Shown here piece after piece: positions 38,175 to 45,774 of a stretch of DNA of 64,000 nucleotides. Under the pieces are notes generated by a model. The model was not told the origin of the DNA. It did no database searches and saw only the letters and a list, made by a program, of their open reading frames with translations. The translations under genes and the position numbers were made by a program. Numbering within the stretch: position 1 is the first letter of the stretch; the number at the start of each line of letters is the position of its first letter. This stretch comes from Prevotellaceae bacterium UBA4372 (GTDB taxonomy: Bacteria > Bacteroidota > Bacteroidia > Bacteroidales > Bacteroidaceae), in assembly GCA_002391275.1 (NCBI GenBank), contig DGSC01000058.1, positions 3,839 to 67,838 on the forward strand, read 5' to 3'.

Positions 38175-38192
38175 ACCAAACAACCTAACATA

Positions 38193-40811
38193 ATGAAAAG
38201 AATTCTCTCCCTCTTCGTCTTGTATGTTGCGACTCTGTCGCTTCCCCACCCCCTACAAGCCTCAACCCCTCACCTCGACGGTGTCCCCTACACCGAGGCC
38301 ACTCAGCACTCTGCCCGCGTTCTTGACCAGATCATCAAAGTCAACAACTACTGGCAAGCCCACAACACCCCCTACGTCCGTTCCTTCTGGGACCACGCCG
38401 CCTACCACACAGGCAATATGGAAGCCTACCGCCTCACAGGCCGTGCCGACTGGTACGCCTACACCGACAAATGGTGCAGACATAATGAATGGAAAGGTGC
38501 CAAGTCTGACGACCGTGCCAACTGGAAATACAAGACCTACGGCGAAGGTCAGGACTTTGTCCTCTTCGGCGACTGGCAAATCTGCTTCCAAACCTATATA
38601 GATATGTACAACCTCGTGCCTGCTCCCTACAAAGTAGCACGTGCCATCGAGGTCATGAGCCACGAATGCAGCATGACCGACACCCACTTTTGGTGGTGGG
38701 CCGATGCCCTCTACATGGTCATGCCCGTCATGACGAAGATGTACAAGCTTACCGGCGAGATCAAGTATCTCGACAAGCTCTACGACAACTTCCTCTGGTC
38801 CGACAGCCTGATGTACGACAAGGAAGAACAGCTCTACTACCGCGACGCCAAATATATCTACCCGAAGGTCAAGACCGCCTGCAACGGTGGCAAGAGCTTC
38901 TGGGCACGCGGCGACGGATGGGTCCTCGCAGGTCTCGCCAAAGTCCTTGCCGATATGCCCCACGACTATAAGAACCGCCCCATCTTCGTGCAGCGCTTCC
39001 GTGAGTTGGCCGAAGGCGTAGCCCGTGTGCAGCGCCCCGACGGATATTGGAGCCGCAGTATGCTCTGCGAAGACGATGCGCCTGGACCCGAAACATCAGG
39101 TACAGCCTTCTTCACCTACGGCATGCTTTGGGGCGTCAACAACGGATATCTCGACCGTGAGCGCTTCAACCCCGTCATCATGAAAGCCTGGAAATACCTC
39201 TCCGAGACAGCTCTCCAGCCCGACGGAAGCATAGGCTTCGTACAGCCCATCGGCGAGAAGCCCGACCCCACCAAGACTGTCGATGCCCACTCCCAAGCTC
39301 CCTTCGGCACTGGTGCATGGCTCCTCGCAGCCTGCGAGATGGTCCGCTACATCAATGCTGATCCCTTAGTTCCCACTCCCGACCCTCTGGACACTAAACG
39401 CTCCGCTCTCAACTCCATCTACCACCACACCCCCACCATACCCGCCTCAGGTCGAGTGGGCGACGCATTTATCGCCACCACAGGCTCCGCCACCCCTGCT
39501 GACCCACTCCTTCGCAACGTCGGCCACGAAAGCCTTGGCTCCTACGAGATCCAGAACCCCACAGACGACAATATCGCACAAGTCATTCAGCTTACCGACA
39601 TGGCCACCCTCTGCAAGGCCAACGTCGCCGTCGCCCGCGAGTTCTTTATCCTTGACTCCGACCGCAACGAAGTGCCCTACCAGATTACTCACGACGGCCG
39701 CGTCATCGTCTTCGCTTCCATACGCCCCCACTCCAGCATCACCCTTACCATGTACAAAGGCCAGCCTCTTGACTACGAGCTCACCTGCAACGGACGCATC
39801 TACCCCAACCGCTGGGATGACCTCGTCTGGGAGAACGACCGCTGTGCATGGCGCTTCTATGGCCCCGACGCCCATAAGCACATGAAGAACCCCGCCTATG
39901 GCTTTGACACCTTCACGAAGAACACATCCCACCCCATTCAGGATCAGCTCTATCACAACGAGCTCACATCCTACACGGTCAACAGCCGCATGCAGCGCGC
40001 CAAGAGCCCCCTCAACTGGAACGAAGTGCACCGCGGCTACACCTACCACCGCAACCATGGTGCAGGGATGGACGCCTACACCGTAGGCCCGACACTCGGT
40101 GCCGGCGCTGCAGCCCTCATGACCACAAAGTCTCAAGACCTTATATACCCATTATATTATGAGAAGGCTGAAATTCTGGACAACGGGCCTCTCCGCTTCA
40201 CCGTCCGCATGACCTTGCCCGCCCAACCAAAGAGTGCGCTCGGCGGTTCTCACTCTGAATCTAAAGACTCTATCCACGAGATACGCCTCATCACCCAGGA
40301 CTGCGGCAGCCATTTCGCCCGCGTAGAAATCACCTACGAAGGTCTTACGGAGCCGACACCCGTCTGTGCTGGAATCGTCGTCCACGAATCAGCCCCCGAC
40401 GCCTACGTTCTCAACCAGGAAGAAGGCTTTGTTACATATGCTGAACCCCTTGACAACGCCGACAAGCGCATGAATGGCGAGCACTACCTCGGCATCTTTG
40501 TGCCTGGAGTTGACAAGGGACAAGTGAAAATGGGCAATGCCAAAAAGACAAAGAAGAAGGGAAAGAACTCGTCAACTCATCAACTCATCAACTCATCAAC
40601 CAAAGCACAATATCTCCCCCTGCCCGAGAAGCGTTCCGGCGGCATAGGCCACGCCATCATCCAGACCACCTACACCCCAGGCCAACCCTTTGTCTACTAC
40701 ACCGGCAGCGCTTGGAGTCTCTATGACGTACCTACCCGTGCCATCTGGCAGCAGACACTACGGAATGAGAAGGCCATCCTCACCAATGGTCTCCGTCTCG
40801 TAGAGCACTAA
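38193..40811 (+). CDS. GH105 unsaturated glucuronyl/rhamnogalacturonyl hydrolase fused to DUF4861
   Basis: An 872-residue exported protein (signal peptide to about LQAS). The N-terminal about 370 residues are a GH88/105 alpha/alpha-barrel: WWWADALYMVMPVMTKMYKLTG with the probable catalytic Asp171, and SFWARGDGWVLAGLAKVL. These enzymes cleave unsaturated uronyl residues left by pectin lyases. From about 410 onward it matches DUF4861 (HESLGSYEIQNPTDDN, YGPDAHKHMKNPAYGFD). A Lys/Asn/Ser-rich stretch near 782-806 is encoded by an 8-base tandem repeat. It is last in the operon; no pectin lyase is in the window. Confidence 0.9.
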   Translation: MKRILSLFVLYVATLSLPHPLQASTPHLDGVPYTEATQHSARVLDQIIKVNNYWQAHNTPYVRSFWDHAAYHTGNMEAYRLTGRADWYAYTDKWCRHNEWKGAKSDDRANWKYKTYGEGQDFVLFGDWQICFQTYIDMYNLVPAPYKVARAIEVMSHECSMTDTHFWWWADALYMVMPVMTKMYKLTGEIKYLDKLYDNFLWSDSLMYDKEEQLYYRDAKYIYPKVKTACNGGKSFWARGDGWVLAGLAKVLADMPHDYKNRPIFVQRFRELAEGVARVQRPDGYWSRSMLCEDDAPGPETSGTAFFTYGMLWGVNNGYLDRERFNPVIMKAWKYLSETALQPDGSIGFVQPIGEKPDPTKTVDAHSQAPFGTGAWLLAACEMVRYINADPLVPTPDPLDTKRSALNSIYHHTPTIPASGRVGDAFIATTGSATPADPLLRNVGHESLGSYEIQNPTDDNIAQVIQLTDMATLCKANVAVAREFFILDSDRNEVPYQITHDGRVIVFASIRPHSSITLTMYKGQPLDYELTCNGRIYPNRWDDLVWENDRCAWRFYGPDAHKHMKNPAYGFDTFTKNTSHPIQDQLYHNELTSYTVNSRMQRAKSPLNWNEVHRGYTYHRNHGAGMDAYTVGPTLGAGAAALMTTKSQDLIYPLYYEKAEILDNGPLRFTVRMTLPAQPKSALGGSHSESKDSIHEIRLITQDCGSHFARVEITYEGLTEPTPVCAGIVVHESAPDAYVLNQEEGFVTYAEPLDNADKRMNGEHYLGIFVPGVDKGQVKMGNAKKTKKKGKNSSTHQLINSSTKAQYLPLPEKRSGGIGHAIIQTTYTPGQPFVYYTGSAWSLYDVPTRAIWQQTLRNEKAILTNGLRLVEH
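38227..38241. repeat. Hairpin-forming sequence in signal-peptide codons (copy 3)
   Basis: Fifteen bases identical to the start of copy 2 (34587), encoding VATLS again; the last stem positions differ, leaving only a 4-bp stem. Confidence 0.5.
40566..40602 (+). repeat. In-frame octamer repeat inside the GH105 gene
   Basis: AACTCGTC followed by three AACTCATC units and AAC. The unit is 8 bases, so gain or loss of one copy would shift the reading frame. It encodes a Ser/Thr/Asn/His stretch between two well-formed parts of the DUF4861 region. Confidence 0.85.
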
Positions 40812-40823
40812 CCCCAACCGACT

Positions 40824-40851
40824 AATTCATAATTGATAATTCATAATTGAT
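40824..40851. repeat. Heptamer tandem repeat after the GH105 gene
   Basis: Four 7-base units, AATTCAT and AATTGAT alternating. Same design as 499-529. Confidence 0.85.
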
Positions 40852-40869
40852 TCCTCTCCTAATCAGTAA

Positions 40870-40968
40870 TTCTTCACTCATTTCGACATAACCTATCATG
40901 TCTGGCAACGCATGGCCGACGACATCGACATCAACCACCTCGAACGCCTCGAACGCTACAAATACTAA
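40870..40968 (+). pseudogene. Possible C-terminal remnant of a lost gene
   Basis: A 32-codon open frame without a start, ending ADDIDINHLERLERYKY then TAA. The composition (charged, amphipathic, natural-looking ending) suggests a gene tail left after deletion. No family recognised. Confidence 0.3.
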
Positions 40969-40972
40969 TCAT

Positions 40973-41135
40973 TTCACTGACCGCGAGTTGGAAACGAAGC
41001 GTCTGCAACTGAACTTTGAGAATGGAGTACTCCATTCTTATCTTACCTCAGCGCATGGGTAAGACGTCCCTCGTGAAAAAAGTGAAGGCCATCACCGAGA
41101 GCCCCATCTTTAAGGTAGTGTATATGGATATCTAA
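40973..41135 (+). pseudogene. Remnant of an AAA-type ATPase (N-terminal P-loop region)
   Basis: Two frames joined by a frameshift near 41027 read FTDRELETKRLQLNFENG and then ILILPQRMGKTSLVKKV plus KAITESPIFKVVYMDI, ending in TAA. This matches the start of the Bacteroidetes/archaeal-type ATPase family (GREIETKRL..., ISPRRxGKTSLV, FxxVYMDI). Only about 55 residues remain, so it is a fossil of a gene common in mobile regions. The two fragments occupy most of the 339-base gap before the thioredoxin-like gene. Confidence 0.75.
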
Positions 41136-41150
41136 AATGTTGCACAGAAC

Positions 41151-42620
41151 ATGAATAAACGAACTATCATCACCATTCTGCTCGCCGTCATAGCCATGGC
41201 GGGCAAGGCTCAGACTGTCAAGATAGCTACCATCAAAGGTTATTCGCCAGCACTCGACAATAGTACTGTGGCAGCGTGTTTTATTGAAAATATGCGCGTC
41301 GCATCCGACACGGTTTCCGGTGGACACTTTACCCTTTCAGTTCCTGTAGAAAAGCTGAATCAGTGTTATATTTTTCTAAGGGGCAAGGGTTGTCCCAACT
41401 ATCTGATGACACTTTACTTGAAGCCTGATGTGACAATCAGCCTAACTGGCTCCGACTGTCTTTACCCCTTATGGCAAGTGGACAGCCCCGTGGCAGAACA
41501 ACGAACACAGAACCGAATCGTAGAGCATACAAGCGAAACCATCAGAGAGTATCTCTTGCTCAATCTGGCTGATGCACCTTGGGAAAAGTTGGAACCACTT
41601 TGCACAAAGCTCTTTAAACAAACGATGGACATCCTTCCGTCGCTACCCGTAGATGCAGCATCACTTTCAGAACTGGAACTTGTAGCACGACATGCAAAGA
41701 ACACGAAAGACTTTCCCTATAAGCAACAGCTCGAAGAACTGTTTGCAGCTACTGTGGCCCGCGCTCCAAAAGGTTTTGAGCAGGAACTGACGATGATTCA
41801 CTCTTTTGTCTATCCTACACATGTTCAGCAGGTAGGGGAAGAAGCCGTTGATGCCGAACTTTTTGACATGAACGGCCAACGGCACAACCTGTTCGAAGCT
41901 TTATCCGACGGACGCTACGTCCTGCTTGACTTTTGGAATCTTGGCTGTGGTCCGTGTAGGATGGCCGAGCCCGAGATGCGTGCTGTCTATGAAAGAATGA
42001 AAGATAGACTGGAAATTATTGGCATCAATCAAGACAAGCCCTCTGCATGGCAAGAGAGCGACTGGAGCAAGAAGATTGTCTGGAAGAACTGGAACGACGG
42101 GAAAATGGGTAAAGGAGGTGTCGGAAGCCGCTATTGCGACGAGGATGCCATACCATACTATGTACTTCTTTCGCCCGAAGGTCGTATCGTCTGGAAGTCT
42201 GTTGGCTACGGGCAGGGCATGTTCTTAGGAATGGCCGAGACCATCAATGGCCCCAAGCAAGATAACAGCCCGAACTTGTCATTGGCTGTTCGCCATATCA
42301 ATGTCTGTCCTGACAGAACGACTATTGCTTTCCGCTACTATGGGAAGGAAGGCTACTGGTTCCGCATTGTCGGCGATTCATACCTCACAACCAATGGAAA
42401 GCGATACAGGGTGACAGCAACAGACGGAATTAAACTTGGCGAGGAGACCGTTCCAAATATGAAAGCATCCACGGCCACCGAAGGCATCATGGGAGACATG
42501 TACTACTGCGACTTCACCCTTACCTTTGAACCATTTGAAACCATTCCCACCACCTTTGATTTCAAAGAAGGAGACAGCAAAGACGCTTTCGTCATACGCA
42601 ACATTACAATTGAAAAATAA
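41151..42620 (+). CDS. Thioredoxin-like (TlpA/ResA-type) periplasmic protein
   Basis: A 489-residue exported protein (signal peptide to about GKA, 20). The N-terminal half resembles the DUF4369-like region often found before thioredoxin domains in Bacteroidetes. The redox domain has the CGPC active site (Cys266, Cys269) in LLDFWNLGCGPCRMAEPEM, and IPYYVLLSPEGRIVW with the cis-proline. A beta-rich C-terminal region of about 120 residues follows, which is unusual for a simple TlpA. It probably reduces or isomerises disulfides of exported proteins. It stands alone on the strand. Confidence 0.87.
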   Translation: MNKRTIITILLAVIAMAGKAQTVKIATIKGYSPALDNSTVAACFIENMRVASDTVSGGHFTLSVPVEKLNQCYIFLRGKGCPNYLMTLYLKPDVTISLTGSDCLYPLWQVDSPVAEQRTQNRIVEHTSETIREYLLLNLADAPWEKLEPLCTKLFKQTMDILPSLPVDAASLSELELVARHAKNTKDFPYKQQLEELFAATVARAPKGFEQELTMIHSFVYPTHVQQVGEEAVDAELFDMNGQRHNLFEALSDGRYVLLDFWNLGCGPCRMAEPEMRAVYERMKDRLEIIGINQDKPSAWQESDWSKKIVWKNWNDGKMGKGGVGSRYCDEDAIPYYVLLSPEGRIVWKSVGYGQGMFLGMAETINGPKQDNSPNLSLAVRHINVCPDRTTIAFRYYGKEGYWFRIVGDSYLTTNGKRYRVTATDGIKLGEETVPNMKASTATEGIMGDMYYCDFTLTFEPFETIPTTFDFKEGDSKDAFVIRNITIEK

Positions 42621-42659
42621 GCCTTAAAAAAGAAAACCACCTCACCGTGTAGCTCACCT

Positions 42660-42791
42660 TCATAGCAACGGCAGTGGGAAGGTTGTAACAAGAGCTGAAC
42701 TCGACATCTCTTGCTGGTAGTTATGCATTCGCCCATCATATCCGTCATCGGCAATGGCGTGTACTTTTTGAAATAGGTAACCTTTGTTCAT
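42660..42791 (-). CDS. Possible 43-residue small protein with its own promoter
   Basis: Reading leftward from an ATG at 42791: starts MNKGYLFQKVHAIADDGYDG, ends TTFPLPLL. It is too short for ordinary gene calling. Support is positional: a well-formed promoter (42816-42844) would start transcription about 18 bases before the ATG. No signal peptide or helix motif is obvious and I recognise no family. It may equally be a chance frame behind a promoter, or the transcript may be a non-coding RNA. Confidence 0.3.
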   Translation of the reverse strand: MNKGYLFQKVHAIADDGYDGRMHNYQQEMSSSALVTTFPLPLL

Positions 42792-42815
42792 GGTATTGCA
42801 GCTTTGTGGCAAAAA

Positions 42816-42844
42816 CAAAGGTAAAAAAAAAGGCTGAAGCCCAA
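42816..42844 (-). promoter_or_regulatory. Leftward promoter overlapping a bidirectional terminator
   Basis: On the minus strand TTG (42844-42842), 18 bases, then TACCTTTG (42823-42816). The spacer is made of one arm and the T-tract of the terminator hairpin. It is one of the better -7 boxes in the window. Confidence 0.5.
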
Positions 42845-42867
42845 GTGAAGGGCTTCAGCCTTTTTTT
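42832..42867. terminator. Strong intrinsic terminator, usable in both directions
   Basis: Perfect 11-bp arms GGCTGAAGCCC (42832-42842) and GGGCTTCAGCC (42850-42860), 7-base loop, T-run on the right (42861-42867) and A-run on the left (42823-42831). It is about 210 bases after the thioredoxin-like gene. Confidence 0.9.
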
Positions 42868-43116
42868 GTTTCGTGAAAAAGATTTTACGGACAGCAACAA
42901 TTAAATTCGCAACTGTCCGTTAAACACTATTTTGGTCTTTCTAAGTTTTTACAACAAAGCATTTAGGAATGTCGACAATAGCAGACATGCCCGAAGCTCG
43001 CCTTCTGAGATCGGTTGGTCTGCGAACTGCGAAAATCAACTATACTGACAAGCCCTTTTCATTCCCTTTTTATTGCCCTCTGCATATAAGGGAAACAGGA
43101 CACGCGCCCAGCCGAT

Positions 43117-43190
43117 TTGATTATTCCATGACCTTGGAACAATCATTCGATGGTCATGGAATGATTGTTCCAAGGTCATGGAATAATCAA
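43117..43190. repeat. Perfect 32-bp-arm palindrome with nested palindromic arms
   Basis: Arms 43117-43148 and 43159-43190 are exact reverse complements around a 10-base centre. Each arm is itself nearly palindromic: GATTATTCCA and TGGAACAATC flank TGACCT (9 of 10 complementary). The element can form one long hairpin or a pair of smaller ones. It lies in the 1093-base gap 42621-43713, which also contains the terminator, the 43-codon frame, and the direct repeats at 43291; no credible longer gene is seen there. Confidence 0.95.
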
Positions 43191-43290
43191 CACGCCCATA
43201 TGTGTCGCGGTCTTCAACCAAATAAAACCGCTTAAAGGGCCTGGCTTAATGGCCTCAACGCTGGATGATATTTCCATTCTTTTAATGGAC

Positions 43291-43388
43291 TGCTGCCCGA
43301 AAGCATACGAAGGATCTTGGTAAACTCCTTACCAACTATTGAATCCAGCGGATGATGCTGCACGAAAGTATACGGTGGAACTTGTCAA
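43291..43388. repeat. Two imperfect 33-base direct repeats, 65-base period
   Basis: 43291-43323 and 43356-43388 agree at about 26 of 33 bases (TGCTGC.CGAAAG.ATACG). The frames through them read AARKHTKDLGKLL and AARKYTVELVKRL, so this could be a decayed repeat-protein gene. No start or intact frame remains. Confidence 0.45.
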
Positions 43389-43713
43389 AAGGCTGAAGTT
43401 GAGAATAAGGAAGTTAAGCCGCCATGCGATCAATAACTAAATGCTCGGACACGCTGGCGCTGATAGTAATGGTCCTTATGGTCAACAGAGTTAGTGTTTT
43501 TGGACGTATTCAGCGGACATTAACCGATTAAATTAGCCATGCAACGACAGGATTACCTAAACTCTTTTGTAACAAATAAAGCTCAATAATATCTGTTTAA
43601 CGATGAAAAAGGGAAAAAAGATATGCTTAATGCCTAACTTATTGGAAAAAAGCTTACCTTCGTACCGAATAAGCCGATGCCAGTCATCAGTCACAACGTT
43701 TACAGCCATCATT

Positions 43714-44511
43714 ATGCCTATAAGACTATTCAGATTATTATTACTCTTCACGCTCGTTTTTACGCCAGTGTACTCTCAAGCCCAAACGGGATGGAGCGGC
43801 ATGTTGTCGAGTGTATTGAAAACGGGACAGGCGCTGACAATCACCGATGAGCAACTCGCTGAAACGGTGCGAGAAGCCATTGAGGTCATGGACAAGGAAT
43901 ATGCCGTTTGCTCACCCAACAACAAGTATACAAAGCGATTATCAAAGTTGACAAAGAACATGGAGTATGTCGAAGGCATAGAGCTGAACTTCAAAGTCTA
44001 TCAAACCAAAGAGGTGAATGCTTTTGCTTGTCCAGACGGCAGTGTCAGAGTTTATTCCGCATTGATGGATATCCTTTCAGACGACGAGCTCCTTGGTGTT
44101 ATCGGCCATGAAATTGGGCATGTAGCCTTGCGCCATTCAAAAAAGGCATGGCAATGGGCGCTTTTACGTAGCGCAGCCTCCGATGCTATCGGTGCGGTCA
44201 GCGAGACATGGTCAAATCTTTCGGACACCGTATTAGGTGACATCTTTAGTGCTGCCATTACGGCAAAACATTCGCGTGAGCATGAAAGCCAGGCTGACAA
44301 TTACGGATATGATTTCTTAAAGGAATGCGGCATGAACCCTTGGGCTATGGGCAAAGCGTTCATGAAGCTGAAAGCGCTCTCCCAGCAAAAAAACAACTCT
44401 CGTATACAAAAATGGTTACAGGTTTTTTCCTCCCACCCCGACTTCGACACGCGCATAGAACAGATGCGCCTACGAGCGCAGGAAGACGGCTATGAAACAG
44501 ACGACCTTTAA
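43714..44511 (+). CDS. M48-family zinc metallopeptidase, exported
   Basis: A 265-residue peptidase when started at 43714, which gives the signal peptide MPIRLFRLLLLFTLVFTPVYS; an upstream in-frame ATG (43603) would add 37 residues with no signal function, and a -7-like box TACCTTCG at 43655-43662 falls inside that stretch. The zinc motif is HEIGH (His132, Glu133, His136) in VIGHEIGHVALRHS and the third ligand is in REHESQADNYG. It resembles the BepA/YcaL-like periplasmic M48 group that degrades or assembles outer-membrane proteins. No partner gene is adjacent. Confidence 0.9.
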   Translation: MPIRLFRLLLLFTLVFTPVYSQAQTGWSGMLSSVLKTGQALTITDEQLAETVREAIEVMDKEYAVCSPNNKYTKRLSKLTKNMEYVEGIELNFKVYQTKEVNAFACPDGSVRVYSALMDILSDDELLGVIGHEIGHVALRHSKKAWQWALLRSAASDAIGAVSETWSNLSDTVLGDIFSAAITAKHSREHESQADNYGYDFLKECGMNPWAMGKAFMKLKALSQQKNNSRIQKWLQVFSSHPDFDTRIEQMRLRAQEDGYETDDL

Positions 44512-44544
44512 GATATATTATAGGCACCAGCACAGCGAGGCACC

Positions 44545-44577
44545 AAGTCACAGGTACCAATGATTTCCCTGTGACTT
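44545..44577 (+). terminator. Hairpin after the M48 gene
   Basis: Exact 10-bp arms AAGTCACAGG and CCTGTGACTT with a 13-base loop, 33 bases past the stop. No T-run follows, so a structural or weak terminator role is inferred. Confidence 0.5.
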
Positions 44578-44600
44578 CGAGTACTATATTCGTTTATTTA

Positions 44601-44682
44601 GGAATGACATAGCAGTTGCGAAAAAGCTCCTGCGGACCATGGAACTTATTCCTATCAAATGAACAAACTGCTATGCCATTCC
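44601..44682. repeat. Imperfect 17-bp inverted repeat between convergent genes
   Basis: Arms 44601-44617 and 44666-44682 are complementary at 16 of 17 positions, separated by 48 bases. It lies between two convergent genes (M48 and the leftward unknown), so it could be a shared terminator structure or a small non-autonomous element. Confidence 0.65.
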
Positions 44683-44716
44683 CTGTTAGTAATTCTGAAT
44701 ATAGGAATTTAACGCC

Positions 44717-45514
44717 CTACTTCAACCCGCCCCATGTGCCGCGAATAGGCTTACACTGAACGTAGCACGACGAGCAATTGAATACTTTATAAAGGTTTCC
44801 ATCATACTCCTGGAACACTTCAACACCACGTTGGAACGAATCCCATCCGCCTGACGCAAGAATATACAGGTACGTGACTTCACCGCCTGTAAGCGGAGCA
44901 TCCTGAACACGATTGGGCGAGATGGTCATTTCCACCGTGTATGGTTCTTCAGGCGCATAGGCATTCGTGTTCGTTGCTCCTTTCAGGAGAGCTGCTGCCA
45001 TGTAACGTTGGATATAGCCATCATTCTCAGGGCTATATTCTGATGGCACCAATTTCGTCTTCAGTATTCTTACAATGCCACTTACCGTAGCATCGCTGTT
45101 GCAAAGCAGCTGTAGGCACTTTTCACCTGTGGAAGCATTACGGGCATAAATTTCTATAGCCATAGGTATCATTGCAGCAGTTCCTTGTACAGACTTGCCA
45201 AGTAAACCTTCATATACCGCTTTAAACTCAGTATAACCGGATGGAATATTCGTGAACTCGACCCATGCCGTAGCGTTCTTATGTTCTGTTCCATTCACAT
45301 CAATACTTCCCTTGACCGTATAACTGTGATTTCCATAAGTGATTGTGTTGCCTTCAACATTGGCCGTTTTCTTTTCTTCATTCACCAATGATGACCACTT
45401 ATCCTTATCACCAGCCCCAGATTCATCCGATTCACACATGCCTGCTGTAAAAGTCACAAAGGCTAAGCCTGATAAGAGAAATAACAGACTTTTGGATAAA
45501 AATTCTTTTTTCAT
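44717..45514 (-). CDS. Unknown secreted protein
   Basis: A 265-residue protein with a signal peptide (SKSLLFLLSGLAFVTFTAGM) and Cys27 just after it; the residue before the Cys is Met, which is not a good lipobox, so secretion rather than lipidation is possible. The mature part starts acidic (ESDESGAGDKD) and reads as beta-rich with repeated Gly and Thr. Two late cysteines occur as CSSCYVQC. I do not recognise the family. It is monocistronic with its own promoter and faces the M48 gene. Confidence 0.75.
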   Translation of the reverse strand: MKKEFLSKSLLFLLSGLAFVTFTAGMCESDESGAGDKDKWSSLVNEEKKTANVEGNTITYGNHSYTVKGSIDVNGTEHKNATAWVEFTNIPSGYTEFKAVYEGLLGKSVQGTAAMIPMAIEIYARNASTGEKCLQLLCNSDATVSGIVRILKTKLVPSEYSPENDGYIQRYMAAALLKGATNTNAYAPEEPYTVEMTISPNRVQDAPLTGGEVTYLYILASGGWDSFQRGVEVFQEYDGNLYKVFNCSSCYVQCKPIRGTWGGLK

Positions 45515-45578
45515 AGACTTGAAAATTTAAAGATAAGAAACGGATTTAAGATAATGTAAACATATAATTATCTTTCCG

Positions 45579-45606
45579 CAAATATAAATATAAAAAGGAT
45601 ATGCAA
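45579..45606 (-). promoter_or_regulatory. Promoter of the leftward unknown secreted protein
   Basis: On the minus strand CTTG/TTG (45606-45604), 17 bases, then TATATTTG (45586-45579), matching TAnnTTTG. Start of transcription would be near 45572, about 58 bases before the ATG. Confidence 0.55.
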
Positions 45607-45711
45607 GGAAAAAGACGAACAAAAAATGAAGAAAAGAAAGCAAAAAACAGAAAATTCTTGCACATATTAGAGATTTTTGAGCATATTAAGCCTACGATTG
45701 AAAAAACTTTT

Positions 45712-45719
45712 TAATTTTG
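45712..45719 (+). promoter_or_regulatory. -7 box upstream of the pyrophosphatase gene
   Basis: TAATTTTG fits TAnnTTTG. No well-spaced TTTG precedes it, so the -33 element is uncertain. The ATG is 56 bases downstream. Confidence 0.45.
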
Positions 45720-45774
45720 CAGGCAGTATTCTTCAACAGATTTATTTAATTCAACATTTAACATTCTAACCACC

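Noticed and set aside
42969..43235. 88-codon frame over the 74-base palindrome, with a near-identical frame on the opposite strand
   Set aside because: The palindrome makes the same peptide on both strands; flanks look random and no promoter fits, so I do not call it a gene.
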